64,000 bases of DNA, taken from assembly GCA_027030245.1 (NCBI GenBank), contig JALVFE010000035.1:152932-216931 (forward strand). Reading direction: 5' to 3'. Under the pieces are notes generated by a model. It was not told the DNA's origin. It made no database searches and saw nothing but the letters and a program-made list of their open reading frames with translations. This document shows positions 36,216 to 45,877 of the stretch, piece after piece. Origin of the DNA: Melioribacteraceae bacterium (GTDB taxonomy: Bacteria > Bacteroidota > Ignavibacteria > Ignavibacteriales > Melioribacteraceae). The number at the start of each line of letters is the position of its first letter. Position 1 is the first letter of the stretch. The translations under genes were made by a program, and so were the position numbers.

Positions 36216-39200
36216 GTACCGATTCCCTTAACGAATCTTCCAATGCTTTTTTGAAAGCGCTGAGATTTACCGGCTTTTTGAAAACATGTTGTATTCCCAG
36301 TTTGCCGTACATTTGTCTTAAATCTTCGTCAATATCTTCACTTAAAATAATCACCGGCGGTTTGAATTTTATCACCGAAGCGCTCAACTGACGAACAAAT
36401 TCATAACCGTTCATTTCCGGCATGGAATGATCGGAAATAATCAACGAAGGCGAAATTTCTTTTTCAAGTTTTGCCAATGCATCTTTTCCGTTAACGGCTT
36501 CTATTATTTCATAACCGGGCAGCATGCTTTTAATTATTCTGGAATATAAAATTCTATCGGTTTGTGAATCGTCTACCAATAATATCGAATTTGCAGCCAC
36601 CGGCAAAGTAAAAATCATCTCCGTTCCTTCGCCCTTTTTGCTTTTTACCGAAATTTCCCCTCCGTGACGTTTCACAATTTCGTGTACCAATTTCAATCCC
36701 AAACCGCTGCCCCGTTCACCATCGGTACCCAAAGTAGTAAATTTCTCATCTATTCTGAACAGTTTACTTGTTTCCTCTTCATCCATGCCAACGCCAGTAT
36801 CGCGGACGGAGAACTCAACCATTTTTTTATCGATCAGATATCTTCCCTTAACTTTAATTGAGCCTCCCGACGGAGTAAATTTCAAAGCGTTGGAAATAAG
36901 ATTGTTTAATATTATCATTAACAAATCGGGATCCGCGTAAACATAGAAATCATGATCTAACTCAGAAATTATGCTTACGCCTTTTTGCATTGCACGACCC
37001 GAAAGCATTTGAATTACTTTAGTGAGAATCTCTTTGGCATTAATTCCGGAAGGTTCAAATTTCATTTTGCCGGTTTGCAAACGTATCCAGTCCAATAACG
37101 AATTTACAAGAGAAAGCATATTTAATGCGGATTCCTTGATAAACCCGATATATTGATTTTTCTTTTCGTCATCCAAATCTTTCTCGGTTAAAAGCATATC
37201 GGTAAAACCGAGAATTGAGCTGAACGGAGTGCGCAAATCGTGCGATATAATAGAAATGAATCTGTCTTTCGTCTCGTTTAATTTTTTAAGATCGTCGGTA
37301 TATTTTTTTAATTCTTCTTCCGATTTTTTCTTTTTGGTTATATCGGTTACAAGTCCGTATACCTTTTCAACTTTACCGTTTTCGTTTCTTTTTACGGTAA
37401 TTTTATTATTCACCCAAATCGTCATTCCGTCTTTTCTAATCAACCTATATTCAAGTTCAAGCTTGTTCGATTTTATTTTATCATGATAAAACTCCCTTAA
37501 TCCGCTTACTACCTTTTCCGTATCTTCAGGATGAATAATGTTTATCCACAATTTTTCATTTTCAATAAAGTCTTTGCTTTTGTATCCGGTAACTTCCAAA
37601 ACATTATCGGAATAATAATTAACTTTCAGTTTTCCGTTATGTTCTTCGGCAGTCCATACAAAACCGTCCAAATTTTCAATTATGTTTTCAATTTCAAAAG
37701 ATTTCCGTTCGGGAAGTTTATGAGAAACGGATTCTGATTCCTCTTTCACTACAACAAGAATTTTCTCGGTATCGGCAAGCGGGTAAAGAATGGAATTAAG
37801 CTTTACAGGTCTTCCGTTTTTAGTAAGCCATGAAATTTCAAGCGATTGATGATTTTTCTCCGGTTTTGCCGAGAACAAATCGGAAATACGTTCTTCGTTT
37901 TCGGGTACCAACAATTCGCTTACTTCTTTGCCTATAATTTCTTTCGGCTTTTCATACTTCAAAATATCTGCAAATTTTTCGTTTGCAAATACGGCTTTAC
38001 CTTTAACCAGTTCTATTACTCCGTTATCGAGTGAATTCAAGACTTTGTAAAGTTTACGCAGCTCGTTTTTTGCGTGATGTTCGCCGGTTACATCCTTCAA
38101 AATTGCATTGAAATATTTTACTTCCCCTTTCGAATCTTTTATTGCGTTTATTGTAGCCTGACAAATTAAAACACGTCCGTCTTTCGTTTTTAGCGGTAAA
38201 TCAATGGTTGTAACATTCTGCTTGCTGATTTTCTCGAAGGAGAAGCCGTTAATATGTTCAGAATTTTTATCGATTAAATTCATAAAATTTAAGTTAATGG
38301 CTTCATCCACATGATATTTGAACTCTTGTGTAAAATGCGGATTTACAAAAATAATTTTTCCGTCAGGCCGGAAAGTAATAATAAACTCTTTGGTAATGTT
38401 AATTATTTTTCTGAAGTTTTCCGTTACTCTTTTAGCGGCATCGTCATCTTCGGTTTTTTCTTCCCCTTCTTTGCAGAGTAGCAGTAAATATTTTTCCCCG
38501 CCTAATTCCTCGTAGGTAATTTTTGCTTCAATACTTTGTTCTTTATCGGTTTTGAAAAACGGAAGTTTTCCAATCCATTTCTTCTTTTCCAGAATTTCTT
38601 TTTTCAATTCGGCAAATTTGGATTTATCGAACAAAGGGAACAACTTATTACAAAATTGGCCTAAAAGTTCTTCTTTTTTCTTACCGCAGATTTTAAGCGC
38701 TTGTTCGTTTATAAAATTAATGTTGCCTTCAAAATCAAGAATAATAACACTTTCGTCTATGTCATTTAAAATTTCAAAAACTTCTTCCGCTTTAAGTTGT
38801 TCCGTGTCTTTCTCAGATGTTTCTTTCCCCGCGGTAACTTTGGTTTCTTTAAGTGTAAGTAAAACAAGGACGAATTCTACTTCTCCGTTCTCTTGTTTGA
38901 AAGGGATAAATTTTGCTTTTACAATTTGTTTTTCTTCGGCCGGAAAAAATCCCAATTCCGATTCGAAAGGTTGACCGGAAGAGACCACCACCCTTAAAAT
39001 TTCCCCGACGGAATGTTTTAATACCGGGAAAAATATTTCCGTCAGTTTTCTGCCAATACTTTTCTGAAGGACATCGAATATTTTTTTATCGGATGAATTA
39101 ACCGCTTGAACAATATTACCGGCCGTGTCAGTTATTAAATAAAAATCGCTTAAATTTGAAAATAAATTTACAACCAAATCAGAACTAAAAAGCCGATCAC

Positions 39201-39603
39201 GTTTAGCGTCGGCTGAAATTTTTAAATCTTCCGCAATTAAAATTCCGCCTTTAAATTTTTCGCCTTCAAAGAGCGGAACACCTTTTAGTATAATTGTAAT
39301 TTCGGAACCGTCTATCGTATTTAGACTTTTAATTTCCCTTTCAAAAGTTTTATTAGAATGCAGGGAATTTATTAGCGGGAAAATTTCCGGGGATTCGAAA
39401 ACATTCACGTTCAAAATACTTTTCCCCGCAAGCTCATATCTGAAAGGCGTTTTAACTATGCCTAACTTAAGGAAGTTGGAATTAACTTTGGTTACTTTCC
39501 AATTCTCATCGAATATTAAAATACCTATCGGAGCTTTTTCGAACAGTTCCAGTTCGCTATTGCTTGAAATTTCACCCTTCTCTTTTTTGAATCTCAAATG
39601 CAT
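36205..39603 (-). CDS. Multi-PAS hybrid histidine kinase with receiver domain
   Basis: 1132 residues, no membrane segment. About five to six PAS/PAC units fill residues 15-760; recognisable pieces are IVQAVNSSDKKI, FINEQALKICGKK, KIIFVNPHF and the last PAS with GYKSKDFIENEKLWINIIHP. A short coiled linker precedes the HisKA box SIISHDLRTPFS with H788. The HATPase has NNLISNALKFTPSGG and GSGLGLKLVHEI. The C-terminal receiver has acceptor D1058 in SDHSMPEMNG. It probably senses a cytoplasmic signal and passes phosphate to an unlinked regulator. No partner gene is adjacent. Its 3' end overlaps the dipeptidase gene. Confidence 0.94.
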   Translation of the reverse strand: MHLRFKKEKGEISSNSELELFEKAPIGILIFDENWKVTKVNSNFLKLGIVKTPFRYELAGKSILNVNVFESPEIFPLINSLHSNKTFEREIKSLNTIDGSEITIILKGVPLFEGEKFKGGILIAEDLKISADAKRDRLFSSDLVVNLFSNLSDFYLITDTAGNIVQAVNSSDKKIFDVLQKSIGRKLTEIFFPVLKHSVGEILRVVVSSGQPFESELGFFPAEEKQIVKAKFIPFKQENGEVEFVLVLLTLKETKVTAGKETSEKDTEQLKAEEVFEILNDIDESVIILDFEGNINFINEQALKICGKKKEELLGQFCNKLFPLFDKSKFAELKKEILEKKKWIGKLPFFKTDKEQSIEAKITYEELGGEKYLLLLCKEGEEKTEDDDAAKRVTENFRKIINITKEFIITFRPDGKIIFVNPHFTQEFKYHVDEAINLNFMNLIDKNSEHINGFSFEKISKQNVTTIDLPLKTKDGRVLICQATINAIKDSKGEVKYFNAILKDVTGEHHAKNELRKLYKVLNSLDNGVIELVKGKAVFANEKFADILKYEKPKEIIGKEVSELLVPENEERISDLFSAKPEKNHQSLEISWLTKNGRPVKLNSILYPLADTEKILVVVKEESESVSHKLPERKSFEIENIIENLDGFVWTAEEHNGKLKVNYYSDNVLEVTGYKSKDFIENEKLWINIIHPEDTEKVVSGLREFYHDKIKSNKLELEYRLIRKDGMTIWVNNKITVKRNENGKVEKVYGLVTDITKKKKSEEELKKYTDDLKKLNETKDRFISIISHDLRTPFSSILGFTDMLLTEKDLDDEKKNQYIGFIKESALNMLSLVNSLLDWIRLQTGKMKFEPSGINAKEILTKVIQMLSGRAMQKGVSIISELDHDFYVYADPDLLMIILNNLISNALKFTPSGGSIKVKGRYLIDKKMVEFSVRDTGVGMDEEETSKLFRIDEKFTTLGTDGERGSGLGLKLVHEIVKRHGGEISVKSKKGEGTEMIFTLPVAANSILLVDDSQTDRILYSRIIKSMLPGYEIIEAVNGKDALAKLEKEISPSLIISDHSMPEMNGYEFVRQLSASVIKFKPPVIILSEDIDEDLRQMYGKLGIQHVFKKPVNLSAFKKALEDSLRESVLIS

Positions 39604-39932
39604 TCCGTTTCTGCGCTAATTATAAATATTTATATCAGAATTAAAAGCAACGAAGACTGTTCAATTGTGATATAGAACACGACGCATTGTATTCTTTACC
39701 AAACACAATACGAAAACCGGTATGTAAAATGTTCCGGAAAATGATTTTATTTACAATATAATTATAAAAAACTAGGAAACATACAGCAAATATTTTTACA
39801 TTATTTTATATCACTAAATTGTTTTTATAAATCTTTTTCGGGATATTAATTAAACGATTTATTAAATTTACGATATAAGAATCCTAATTTAACTAAATAT
39901 TTAAGTTTAATTATTTACCAAGGAGAATAGTT
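39604..39932. other. Divergent promoter region between the hybrid kinase and pckA
   Basis: 329 AT-rich bases without a gene or recognisable repeat. The only firm signal is the ribosome-binding sequence AAGGAGA, about 7 bases before the pckA ATG. Confidence 0.5.
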
Positions 39933-41555
39933 ATGGGAAACGTAAACCTGGAAGAATACGGTTTAACCGACGTAAAAGAAATTTATTATAATTTATCTTA
40001 TGACGAACTGTTTAAGCATGAAACCGATCCGAGTTTGGAAGGATATGAAAAAGGATTTGTTACCGAATTCGGCGCCGTAGCCGTTGATACGGGAATTTAT
40101 ACCGGCAGGTCGCCGAAAGACAAATACATAGTTGAAGAAGATGAACACAAAGATAATATCTGGTGGGCAGGCCCCGGAAGAAAAGGCTCCGATAATAAGC
40201 CGATCAGCGAAGAGGTTTGGAAAGATTTGTACGATAATTCGATTAAACAATTAAGCGGAAAAAAATTATACGTAATGGATGCTTTTGCCGGAGCAAATGA
40301 AAACACACGACTTAAAGTAAGAGTTATAACGGAAGTTGCCTGGCAAGCCCATTTTGTGAAAAACATGTTTATCCGACCTACGGAAGAAGAACTTGAAAAT
40401 TTTGAACCGGATTTTGTTTTATTCAATGCTTGTAAAACAACCGATCCGAAGTGGAAAGAACACGGTTTGAACAGCGAAGTTTATGTTGCATTTCACCTAA
40501 AAGAGAAAAAAGCCGTTATCGGCGGTACGTGGTACGGAGGCGAAATTAAAAAGGGAATATTTTCCATAATGAATTATTATTTACCGTTAAAAGGTATTGC
40601 CGCGATGCACTGCTCGGCAAACGTCGGGAAAGAAAAAGGGGATACGGCAATATTTTTCGGTCTTTCCGGTACAGGCAAAACCACTCTTTCCACCGATCCC
40701 AACAGACTTTTAATAGGCGATGACGAACACGGCTGGGACGACGAAGGTGTATTTAATTTCGAAGGCGGCTGTTATGCAAAAGTTATTAATCTGGATCCCG
40801 AAAAGGAACCGGATATTTACAATGCAATCAAAAGAGACGCTCTTCTCGAAAATGTAGTCTACGATCCGGAAACCGGAAAGGTTGATTTCAGCGACAGCTC
40901 TAAAACCGAGAATACACGCGTTTCATATCCGATTTATCATATAAAAAATATAGTCAAGCCTGTTTCGAAAGGCGGTCCTGCACAAAACGTAATTTTCTTA
41001 ACAGCCGATGCGTTCGGCGTTTTGCCGCCGGTTGCAAAACTTTCCATGGATCAAGCAATGTATTATTTCCTTAGCGGATACACCGCAAAGGTTGCCGGAA
41101 CCGAGCGGGGCGTGAAGGAACCGAAACCGACTTTTTCCGCAGCTTTCGGCGCGGCATTTTTACTTTTGCATCCGACAAAATATGCCGAAGAATTACAGAA
41201 GAAAATGAAACAGTACGGCTCAAAAGCTTGGTTGGTTAATACCGGTTGGATCGGCGGACCTTATGGAGTAGGCAAGCGAATCGACCTTCCTTCAACGCGT
41301 GCCATAATCAACGCTATTTTGGACGGTTCATTAGAAAAAGCAGAATATGAAACATTGCCGTTGTTCAATCTTCAAATTCCGAAAGCTGTAAATAATGTGG
41401 ATTCTAACTTACTGAATCCGAGAAATCTCTGGGAAGATAAAGAAGCATACGATAAACAAGCAAGAATGTTGGCAGAACAATTTATAGAGAATTTCAAAAA
41501 TTACATGGATAACGACGAAGGTAAAAGATTGGCGGCATTTGGTCCGGAACTTTAA
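39933..41555 (+). CDS. pckA: ATP-dependent phosphoenolpyruvate carboxykinase
   Basis: Converts oxaloacetate plus ATP to phosphoenolpyruvate, CO2 and ADP, the entry to gluconeogenesis (or the reverse, CO2-fixing, reaction). 540 residues. [11 protein letters not shown] has the substrate arginine R59, the kinase-1 P-loop GLSGTGKT is at 243-250 and the metal-site LIGDDEHGW is near 260-268. A strong AAGGAGA ribosome-binding site precedes the ATG. The gene is monocistronic, followed by 1.3 kb of repeats. PEP is also the co-substrate of KdsA in this window. Confidence 0.98.
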   Translation: MGNVNLEEYGLTDVKEIYYNLSYDELFKHETDPSLEGYEKGFVTEFGAVAVDTGIYTGRSPKDKYIVEEDEHKDNIWWAGPGRKGSDNKPISEEVWKDLYDNSIKQLSGKKLYVMDAFAGANENTRLKVRVITEVAWQAHFVKNMFIRPTEEELENFEPDFVLFNACKTTDPKWKEHGLNSEVYVAFHLKEKKAVIGGTWYGGEIKKGIFSIMNYYLPLKGIAAMHCSANVGKEKGDTAIFFGLSGTGKTTLSTDPNRLLIGDDEHGWDDEGVFNFEGGCYAKVINLDPEKEPDIYNAIKRDALLENVVYDPETGKVDFSDSSKTENTRVSYPIYHIKNIVKPVSKGGPAQNVIFLTADAFGVLPPVAKLSMDQAMYYFLSGYTAKVAGTERGVKEPKPTFSAAFGAAFLLLHPTKYAEELQKKMKQYGSKAWLVNTGWIGGPYGVGKRIDLPSTRAIINAILDGSLEKAEYETLPLFNLQIPKAVNNVDSNLLNPRNLWEDKEAYDKQARMLAEQFIENFKNYMDNDEGKRLAAFGPEL

Positions 41556-41721
41556 AAAGGTTTATTCTAGATTTTTATTTAGGGAATTGTCTCAAAACTT
41601 AAAAATCGTTATTCCATCCGGCACGGCGGATTGTTTCGGATTTTATCAAGAAATAATCACATACCGAACCAATTCGCCTGTGGCGAATGGCATGTCATAT
41701 TCCATAACAGTGCAAAGAACT

Positions 41722-41760
41722 TGTCATTCCGAACTGGTTTCGGAATCTAAAAAGAACTTG
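41722..41760. repeat. Dispersed palindromic repeat, TGTCATTCCGAA type
   Basis: TGTCATTCCGAACTGGTTTC continues to CGGAATCTAAAAAGAACTTG, with inverted arms TTCCGA/TCGGAA. Close relatives occur at 41860-41896 and, with a different core, at 42263-42310 and 59237-59285. Confidence 0.8.
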
Positions 41761-41859
41761 TAGTTTAAATCAGATGCTGAAATAATCCGCTTGCAGCGGA
41801 CAGCATGACAGCTAGAAAGTTTCGTCATCGTGTCTATTACAGTGGATTGCATTTTACCA

Positions 41860-41896
41860 TGTCATTCCGAACTTGTTTCGGAATCTAAAAAGAACT
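41860..41896. repeat. Dispersed palindromic repeat, TGTCATTCCGAA type, copy 2
   Basis: Nearly identical to the copy at 41722-41760, differing in the loop (ACTTGTT instead of ACTGGTT). An opposite-orientation variant with arms ATGCTGA/TCAGCAT lies at about 42327-42352. Confidence 0.8.
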
Positions 41897-41912
41897 CTCT
41901 ATTTCATCCCGC

Positions 41913-41990
41913 AAACGCCGTTAGGCGTGAAACATTTATAGAACAATCATTCTAACATAAAACCCAAACTCCATCGGCGTGAAACGGAAT
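41913..41990. repeat. Partial copy of the 50-nt-spaced hairpin array
   Basis: Contains AACGCCGTTAGGCGT, the linker ATTTATAGAACAATCATTCT and ACTCCATCGGCGT, matching the first two hairpins of the full array at 42406-42648, then diverges. Confidence 0.75.
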
Positions 41991-42262
41991 GTTCATTTCT
42001 TTTGTCTTGATACAAAAGAAACGAACCAAAGAAAAAATCAAGGCTGAAAACAATTTGCTAAAATTCTTAGCTACGTAGCTAAAAATAATGAACTCGTCCC
42101 GCTATATCTGTCGATATACCGTGACTCAAACAGCATTATTTTTTTAACGCTACTCCACACGAATTTTTTAACGCAAATTGTTTTAGGCCGTATGTAGTTC
42201 TAATACCTTCGAACTGATTCGCTTTATTGGAATTTGGGATTTGTTATTTGAAATTTCTTTTT

Positions 42263-42310
42263 TGTCATCCCGTCCGCCTCCGGCGGATCGTTTAGTAATC
42301 TAAAAAGAAA
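42263..42310. repeat. Dispersed palindromic repeat with GTCCGCC/GGCGGAT core
   Basis: TGTCATCCCGTCCGCCTCCG continues to GCGGATCGTTTAGTAATC. It shares its ends with the TGTCATTCCGAA repeats but carries an internal palindrome CCGCC/GGCGG. A close copy lies at 59237-59285. Confidence 0.75.
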
Positions 42311-42405
42311 GCGTAAATTTGAATAAGATGCTGAAACAAGTTCAGCATGACAAGGAGAAAAATTATTATTCGGAATCTAAAATGAACTCGCTATTTCATT
42401 TAGTA

Positions 42406-42648
42406 AACGCCGTAGGCGTGAAATATTTATAGAACAAGCATTCTAATCATAAAACCCAAACTCCGTAGGAGTGGCACAGATTAAGTATAACATAAATTTA
42501 AGGTGTCACCCCGCTGGGGTTTTAACCTTAAAGGAAATTATGTTTTTATAAATATTTTACCCCGATGGGGTTCGCTAGGTTTTTGACGTTTGTGAATTGC
42601 CGCTAATTCGCTAATAAAATAATTTCGGGGACGAAGATTTTCGTCCCC
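42406..42648. repeat. Array of five short hairpins spaced about 50 bases, copy A
   Basis: Hairpins are AACGCCGTAGGCGT (42406-42419), ACTCCGTAGGAGT (42460-42472), ACCCCGCTGGGGT (42508-42520), ACCCCGATGGGGT (42559-42571) and a 22-base palindrome-like stem (42627-42648, arms GGGGACGA/TCGTCCCC). Linkers are conserved AT-rich sequence. The same series in the same order occurs at 59303-59548. Confidence 0.85.
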
Positions 42649-42873
42649 TACGTTTTACGTCATATGTCTTTTATGTTTTACGTTTGTAATTGGTCATTTA
42701 TCATTTGGTGAGTTGTTTGTGTTGAGTTTTGTCACCGTTTGGACACCAACAATGAACCCGTAGTTACAATAAGATGCTAATCCCAAAGTATCCGGAACAG
42801 CATAACATTTATGAGACAGCCCCTTATATTTTTATATTAATTTATTTAAAATTAATTTAACAGTAAATTTAAT

Positions 42874-44154
42874 TTATCCGATAAACGCCTCGAATCGCTT
42901 AACGATTCTTTCCGTTGCACCGATATTGCTTCGAACAAATTCTCTCGATATTTCGCCCATTCCTTTTCTGATTCCGTAATCGGAAAAAACCTTGCGCAAA
43001 AATTTGTAGGCTTGTTTTTTATTCTCAACAATTACCGCTCCCCCTTTTTTCACAAGCAATTGAGCTTCGTAACTGTTTTCTACTTTGGGACCAAAAAAAA
43101 TCGGATTGCCGTAAACGGCAGGTTCAAGTATGTTATGAATACCTTGTTTGAAACTTCCGCCGACAAATACAACATCCGCAAAATTGTAAAGCGAAAGCAA
43201 AATTCCGATCGAATCGACCAATATTACCCTTTCGCCCCGGTAATTATTCAAATGTGAGAATCTTATGGTTTTTAATTTTCCCGAAAAATAGTGCTCGAGT
43301 TTTTCCAAACGTAAAACGGTTGGTTCGTGCGGGGCTAAAATCAACAAAACATCCGGTTCTTTTTCAAACAATTTCAAAACGGCAGGAAGCACTACTTCTT
43401 CATCAGCTTCCCAAGAACTTCCGAGAATTAATACTTTTTTATTCTTTGTGATTTCACTTTTTAAAATTTGCTTTTCCTTTGCTTCAATACTTTTTTTGTA
43501 AACGCGGTCGTAACGCGTATCGCCTACGGTTTCCAAAGCATGTTTCTTAATTCCCAGCTTTTTAAAATTATCAAGGTCTTCATCGGATACAGTAAGAATT
43601 TTTGTAAACTCAGAAAAAACCGCTTTGCTGAAACTTTTGATAACAGGCAAAAGTCTTTTAGAACCAGAACGCAGAGTTGCATCGATAAGAAACAAAGGAA
43701 TTTTTCTTTTTCCCAATTCCCAAATCATATTAGGCCAAACATCGTAACGCATTAACACAACCGCATCGGGTTTAACAAGGTTTATAAACCTTTCCATATC
43801 GGCTTTACGGTCGATGGGTAAATACGATACGATTTCCGCAAAAGGATAACGCAATGAATTAAGATAACCGGATGGCGAGAAAAATGTAACCAAAATATTT
43901 ACGTCGAATTTTTTCTTAAGTTCCTCGATAACAGGTTTTGCCTGTTCAAACTCACCAAGCGAGGAAGAATGAATCCAAATTAATTTTTTTGTCCTGTCGA
44001 GCCCGGCCAAATCAATTATCAAATTTTCGAATAATTTTTTTCTGCCTTTTTTTCCTTCTTTAATTTTTTTGTTGAAAACGCTTCCCAGCTGCAACGTTAC
44101 ATAAAACAAAGGGACAAAAATCACATTATAAATTAAAACCCAAACTTTTTTCAT
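42874..44154 (-). CDS. waaA: Kdo transferase WaaA (KdtA)
   Basis: Adds Kdo from CMP-Kdo to lipid A at the inner face of the inner membrane. About 426 residues from the chosen start MKKVWVLIYN, which makes a 4-base ATGA overlap with the upstream gene; a start at 44214 would add 20 residues lying inside that gene. An N-terminal membrane-associated helix is at 1-25. The acceptor-domain IHSSSLGEFEQAKPV has the conserved catalytic Glu. The C-terminal GT-B domain has ILGSSWEADEEVVLPA, APHEPTVLRLE, FVGGSFKQGIHNILEPA and a final helix. It uses the product of the Kdo genes at the left of the window. Confidence 0.95.
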   Translation of the reverse strand: MKKVWVLIYNVIFVPLFYVTLQLGSVFNKKIKEGKKGRKKLFENLIIDLAGLDRTKKLIWIHSSSLGEFEQAKPVIEELKKKFDVNILVTFFSPSGYLNSLRYPFAEIVSYLPIDRKADMERFINLVKPDAVVLMRYDVWPNMIWELGKRKIPLFLIDATLRSGSKRLLPVIKSFSKAVFSEFTKILTVSDEDLDNFKKLGIKKHALETVGDTRYDRVYKKSIEAKEKQILKSEITKNKKVLILGSSWEADEEVVLPAVLKLFEKEPDVLLILAPHEPTVLRLEKLEHYFSGKLKTIRFSHLNNYRGERVILVDSIGILLSLYNFADVVFVGGSFKQGIHNILEPAVYGNPIFFGPKVENSYEAQLLVKKGGAVIVENKKQAYKFLRKVFSDYGIRKGMGEISREFVRSNIGATERIVKRFEAFIG

Positions 44155-45137
44155 TCCGCTAAAAACCTTTGAACATTTTCGAAAACCAAACCGGGCGTAA
44201 CTTCCTTCATACACTTAAAATGTTTTTTAGGACACGAGTTACGACCAATATGACTACACGGTCTGCAATTTAGTAAATTATTTTCGAGAATTAAACTTTT
44301 AGCTTTGTATGGAAAAAATCCGAACTCTTTTACCGTTGATCCGAAAATCGCTACCAGCGGAACTTGAACGGCAGAAGCCGTGTGCATTAAACCGGAATCG
44401 TTACACACCACAAGGTTACACATTTTCATATCGGCGGCAATCTGAAATAAGTTATTATCATTACTCAAATTAATCGAACCTTTTATGTTTGCTGAAATAT
44501 CCGCGCAAATTTCTTTATCATCTTTTCCGCCCAACAAAACAACCGTAAAACCTTTATCCGCAAACATATTTCCTAATTCAACGAAATTTTCCGCAGGCCA
44601 CATTTTAGTAAAATGCTTCGAACCCGGACAAAATCCGATGTAATTTTTTACCGTGGGTAATTGCGATTTGATATCTTCCGGCAGAAATAAATCCAAACCT
44701 TTGTCATCCAGTTCAAAATTATCGAGTGCCCGAGCATAATATTCCGGAATCGAAACAATATCTTTAAATCTATTTATTTTAAACTTAACTAAAAGAAATT
44801 TATTCAGTGTCGGTTTGTGGAAAACCCGCCGGACAGTATTCAACGGTTTGATAAGTTTTCTGCTCCGGAAGTTATTTTGCAAATCCAAAATTAAATCGTA
44901 ATTATTTTCTGCCAACTTACGTATAAAGTTTTTATCATCTTTGTAAAACATTAAAGCATTTACATAAGGATTGTATTCGTAAACCTGTTTGTATTCTTCT
45001 TTCACCAGAAAATCAATATTCAAATGGGGATATTTGTTTTTTAATGAACGGATAACCGGAGTGGTCAATAAAACATCGCCGAGCGAGGATAAGCGTACAA
45101 CCAGTACACGTTTTATTTTATTGTAATCAATCATCAA
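44151..45137 (-). CDS. Glycosyltransferase family 9 (ADP-heptose:LPS heptosyltransferase type)
   Basis: 328 residues with the GT9 pattern: the N-terminal VLVVRLSSLGDVLLTTPVIR, DLILDLQNNFRSR, GFCPGSKHFTKMWPAENF and the nucleotide-sugar site VVCNDSGLMHTASAVQVPLV followed by AIFGST. A Cys-rich stretch near the end (NCRPCSHIGRNSCPKKHFKC) is common in the WaaF/WaaC group. It transfers a heptose-type sugar to the LPS inner core. It is translationally coupled to waaA, which supports the core-LPS role. Which heptosyltransferase it is cannot be told. Confidence 0.92.
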   Translation of the reverse strand: MMIDYNKIKRVLVVRLSSLGDVLLTTPVIRSLKNKYPHLNIDFLVKEEYKQVYEYNPYVNALMFYKDDKNFIRKLAENNYDLILDLQNNFRSRKLIKPLNTVRRVFHKPTLNKFLLVKFKINRFKDIVSIPEYYARALDNFELDDKGLDLFLPEDIKSQLPTVKNYIGFCPGSKHFTKMWPAENFVELGNMFADKGFTVVLLGGKDDKEICADISANIKGSINLSNDNNLFQIAADMKMCNLVVCNDSGLMHTASAVQVPLVAIFGSTVKEFGFFPYKAKSLILENNLLNCRPCSHIGRNSCPKKHFKCMKEVTPGLVFENVQRFLAE

Positions 45138-45295
45138 AACGGCAGTTCAAAATTATTTTCAAAAACGAAAACAAATATAGCGGTAATTTGACAAATTTGA
45201 ACCCGGAAGAAATATTTTATTTAAGACTGAATATTTTCATTTAAATTTTTATTTTTAACCACCGTAAACATAATAGTCACAATCACGGAAGGATT

Positions 45296-45775
45296 ATGCA
45301 AAATACAATCATAAATATTATGGGGGCAGTATTTTTACTTGTCGGAATCATAACATCCGCAATATTTCTCCTTAAAATAATGAAAGCATTCGCAAGTGCA
45401 AATTGGCCAAGGGTTAAGGGGGAATTATTATCCACAGCTTTAAGAACCGTTGTTTTCAAAGGGCGGGAGGCAGATGGCACTCCCGATTATGCTTCGGCTG
45501 CCGTAGCCGATTTTAAGTATGAATACGAAGTTGACGGAGTAAAATATTCGGGTTCGAAAGTAACGTTTTCGGATAATGTCAGCAAACCTCTTTCCTCATT
45601 AAAGAAATTACAAAAATTATACAAAGGGCAAAACAATATTTGGGGTTATTACAATCCACAAAAACCCGGCGAGAGCGTACTGATTCCCGGAGTTAACATT
45701 TTCAACTTCACTCCGTTGATTACAAGCTTTTTATTTTTAGCCGCCGGAATTTATTTAATGAATATGGAATTGTAG
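45296..45775 (+). CDS. DUF3592 membrane protein
   Basis: 159 residues. Two hydrophobic helices at about 5-25 and 135-153 flank a domain of beta strands starting WPRVKGELLSTALR and containing YEYEVDGVKYSGSKVTFSD and YYNPQKPGESVLIPG. These are signatures of DUF3592, whose function is not known. GGAAGG lies upstream of the ATG. It is monocistronic with a terminator 50 bases downstream. Confidence 0.9.
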   Translation: MQNTIINIMGAVFLLVGIITSAIFLLKIMKAFASANWPRVKGELLSTALRTVVFKGREADGTPDYASAAVADFKYEYEVDGVKYSGSKVTFSDNVSKPLSSLKKLQKLYKGQNNIWGYYNPQKPGESVLIPGVNIFNFTPLITSFLFLAAGIYLMNMEL

Positions 45776-45821
45776 CATCCGCAGCAGAATTATCATAATC
45801 TATTTTACAATGTGTTAAATT

Positions 45822-45856
45822 AAAAACCCCGATCTTAAAAAAGACCGGGGTTTTTT
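45822..45856. terminator. Bidirectional terminator between converging genes
   Basis: Arms CCCCGATCTT (45827-45836) and AAGACCGGGG (45841-45850), one mismatch, with an A-run on the left and six T on the right. It serves the DUF3592 gene and the convergent type IX cargo gene. Confidence 0.88.
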
Positions 45857-45877
45857 GTTTCCTGTACAAACAATAAA

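Larger units (their letters stand above)
41556..42873. other. Gene-free repeat-rich stretch between pckA and waaA
   Basis: 1318 bases with no credible gene. It contains several copies of palindromic repeats (listed separately), stretches of the kind GGAATTTGGGATTTGTTATT (near 42230-42260) and a copy of a composite hairpin array shared with 59.3-59.6 kb. Short open frames here code repeat-derived strings such as HSELVSESKKNL and are not believed. Such stretches look like accumulated dispersed repeats. Confidence 0.75.

Noticed and set aside
41539..41763. 74-codon open frame after pckA coding HSELVSESKKNL
   Set aside because: It overlaps the pckA end and runs through a dispersed palindromic repeat; the peptide is repeat-derived.
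42406..42648. Considered as a CRISPR array because of regular about 50-base spacing
   Set aside because: The repeated units are different hairpins and the linkers are conserved between copies; no identical direct repeats with unique spacers and no cas genes.
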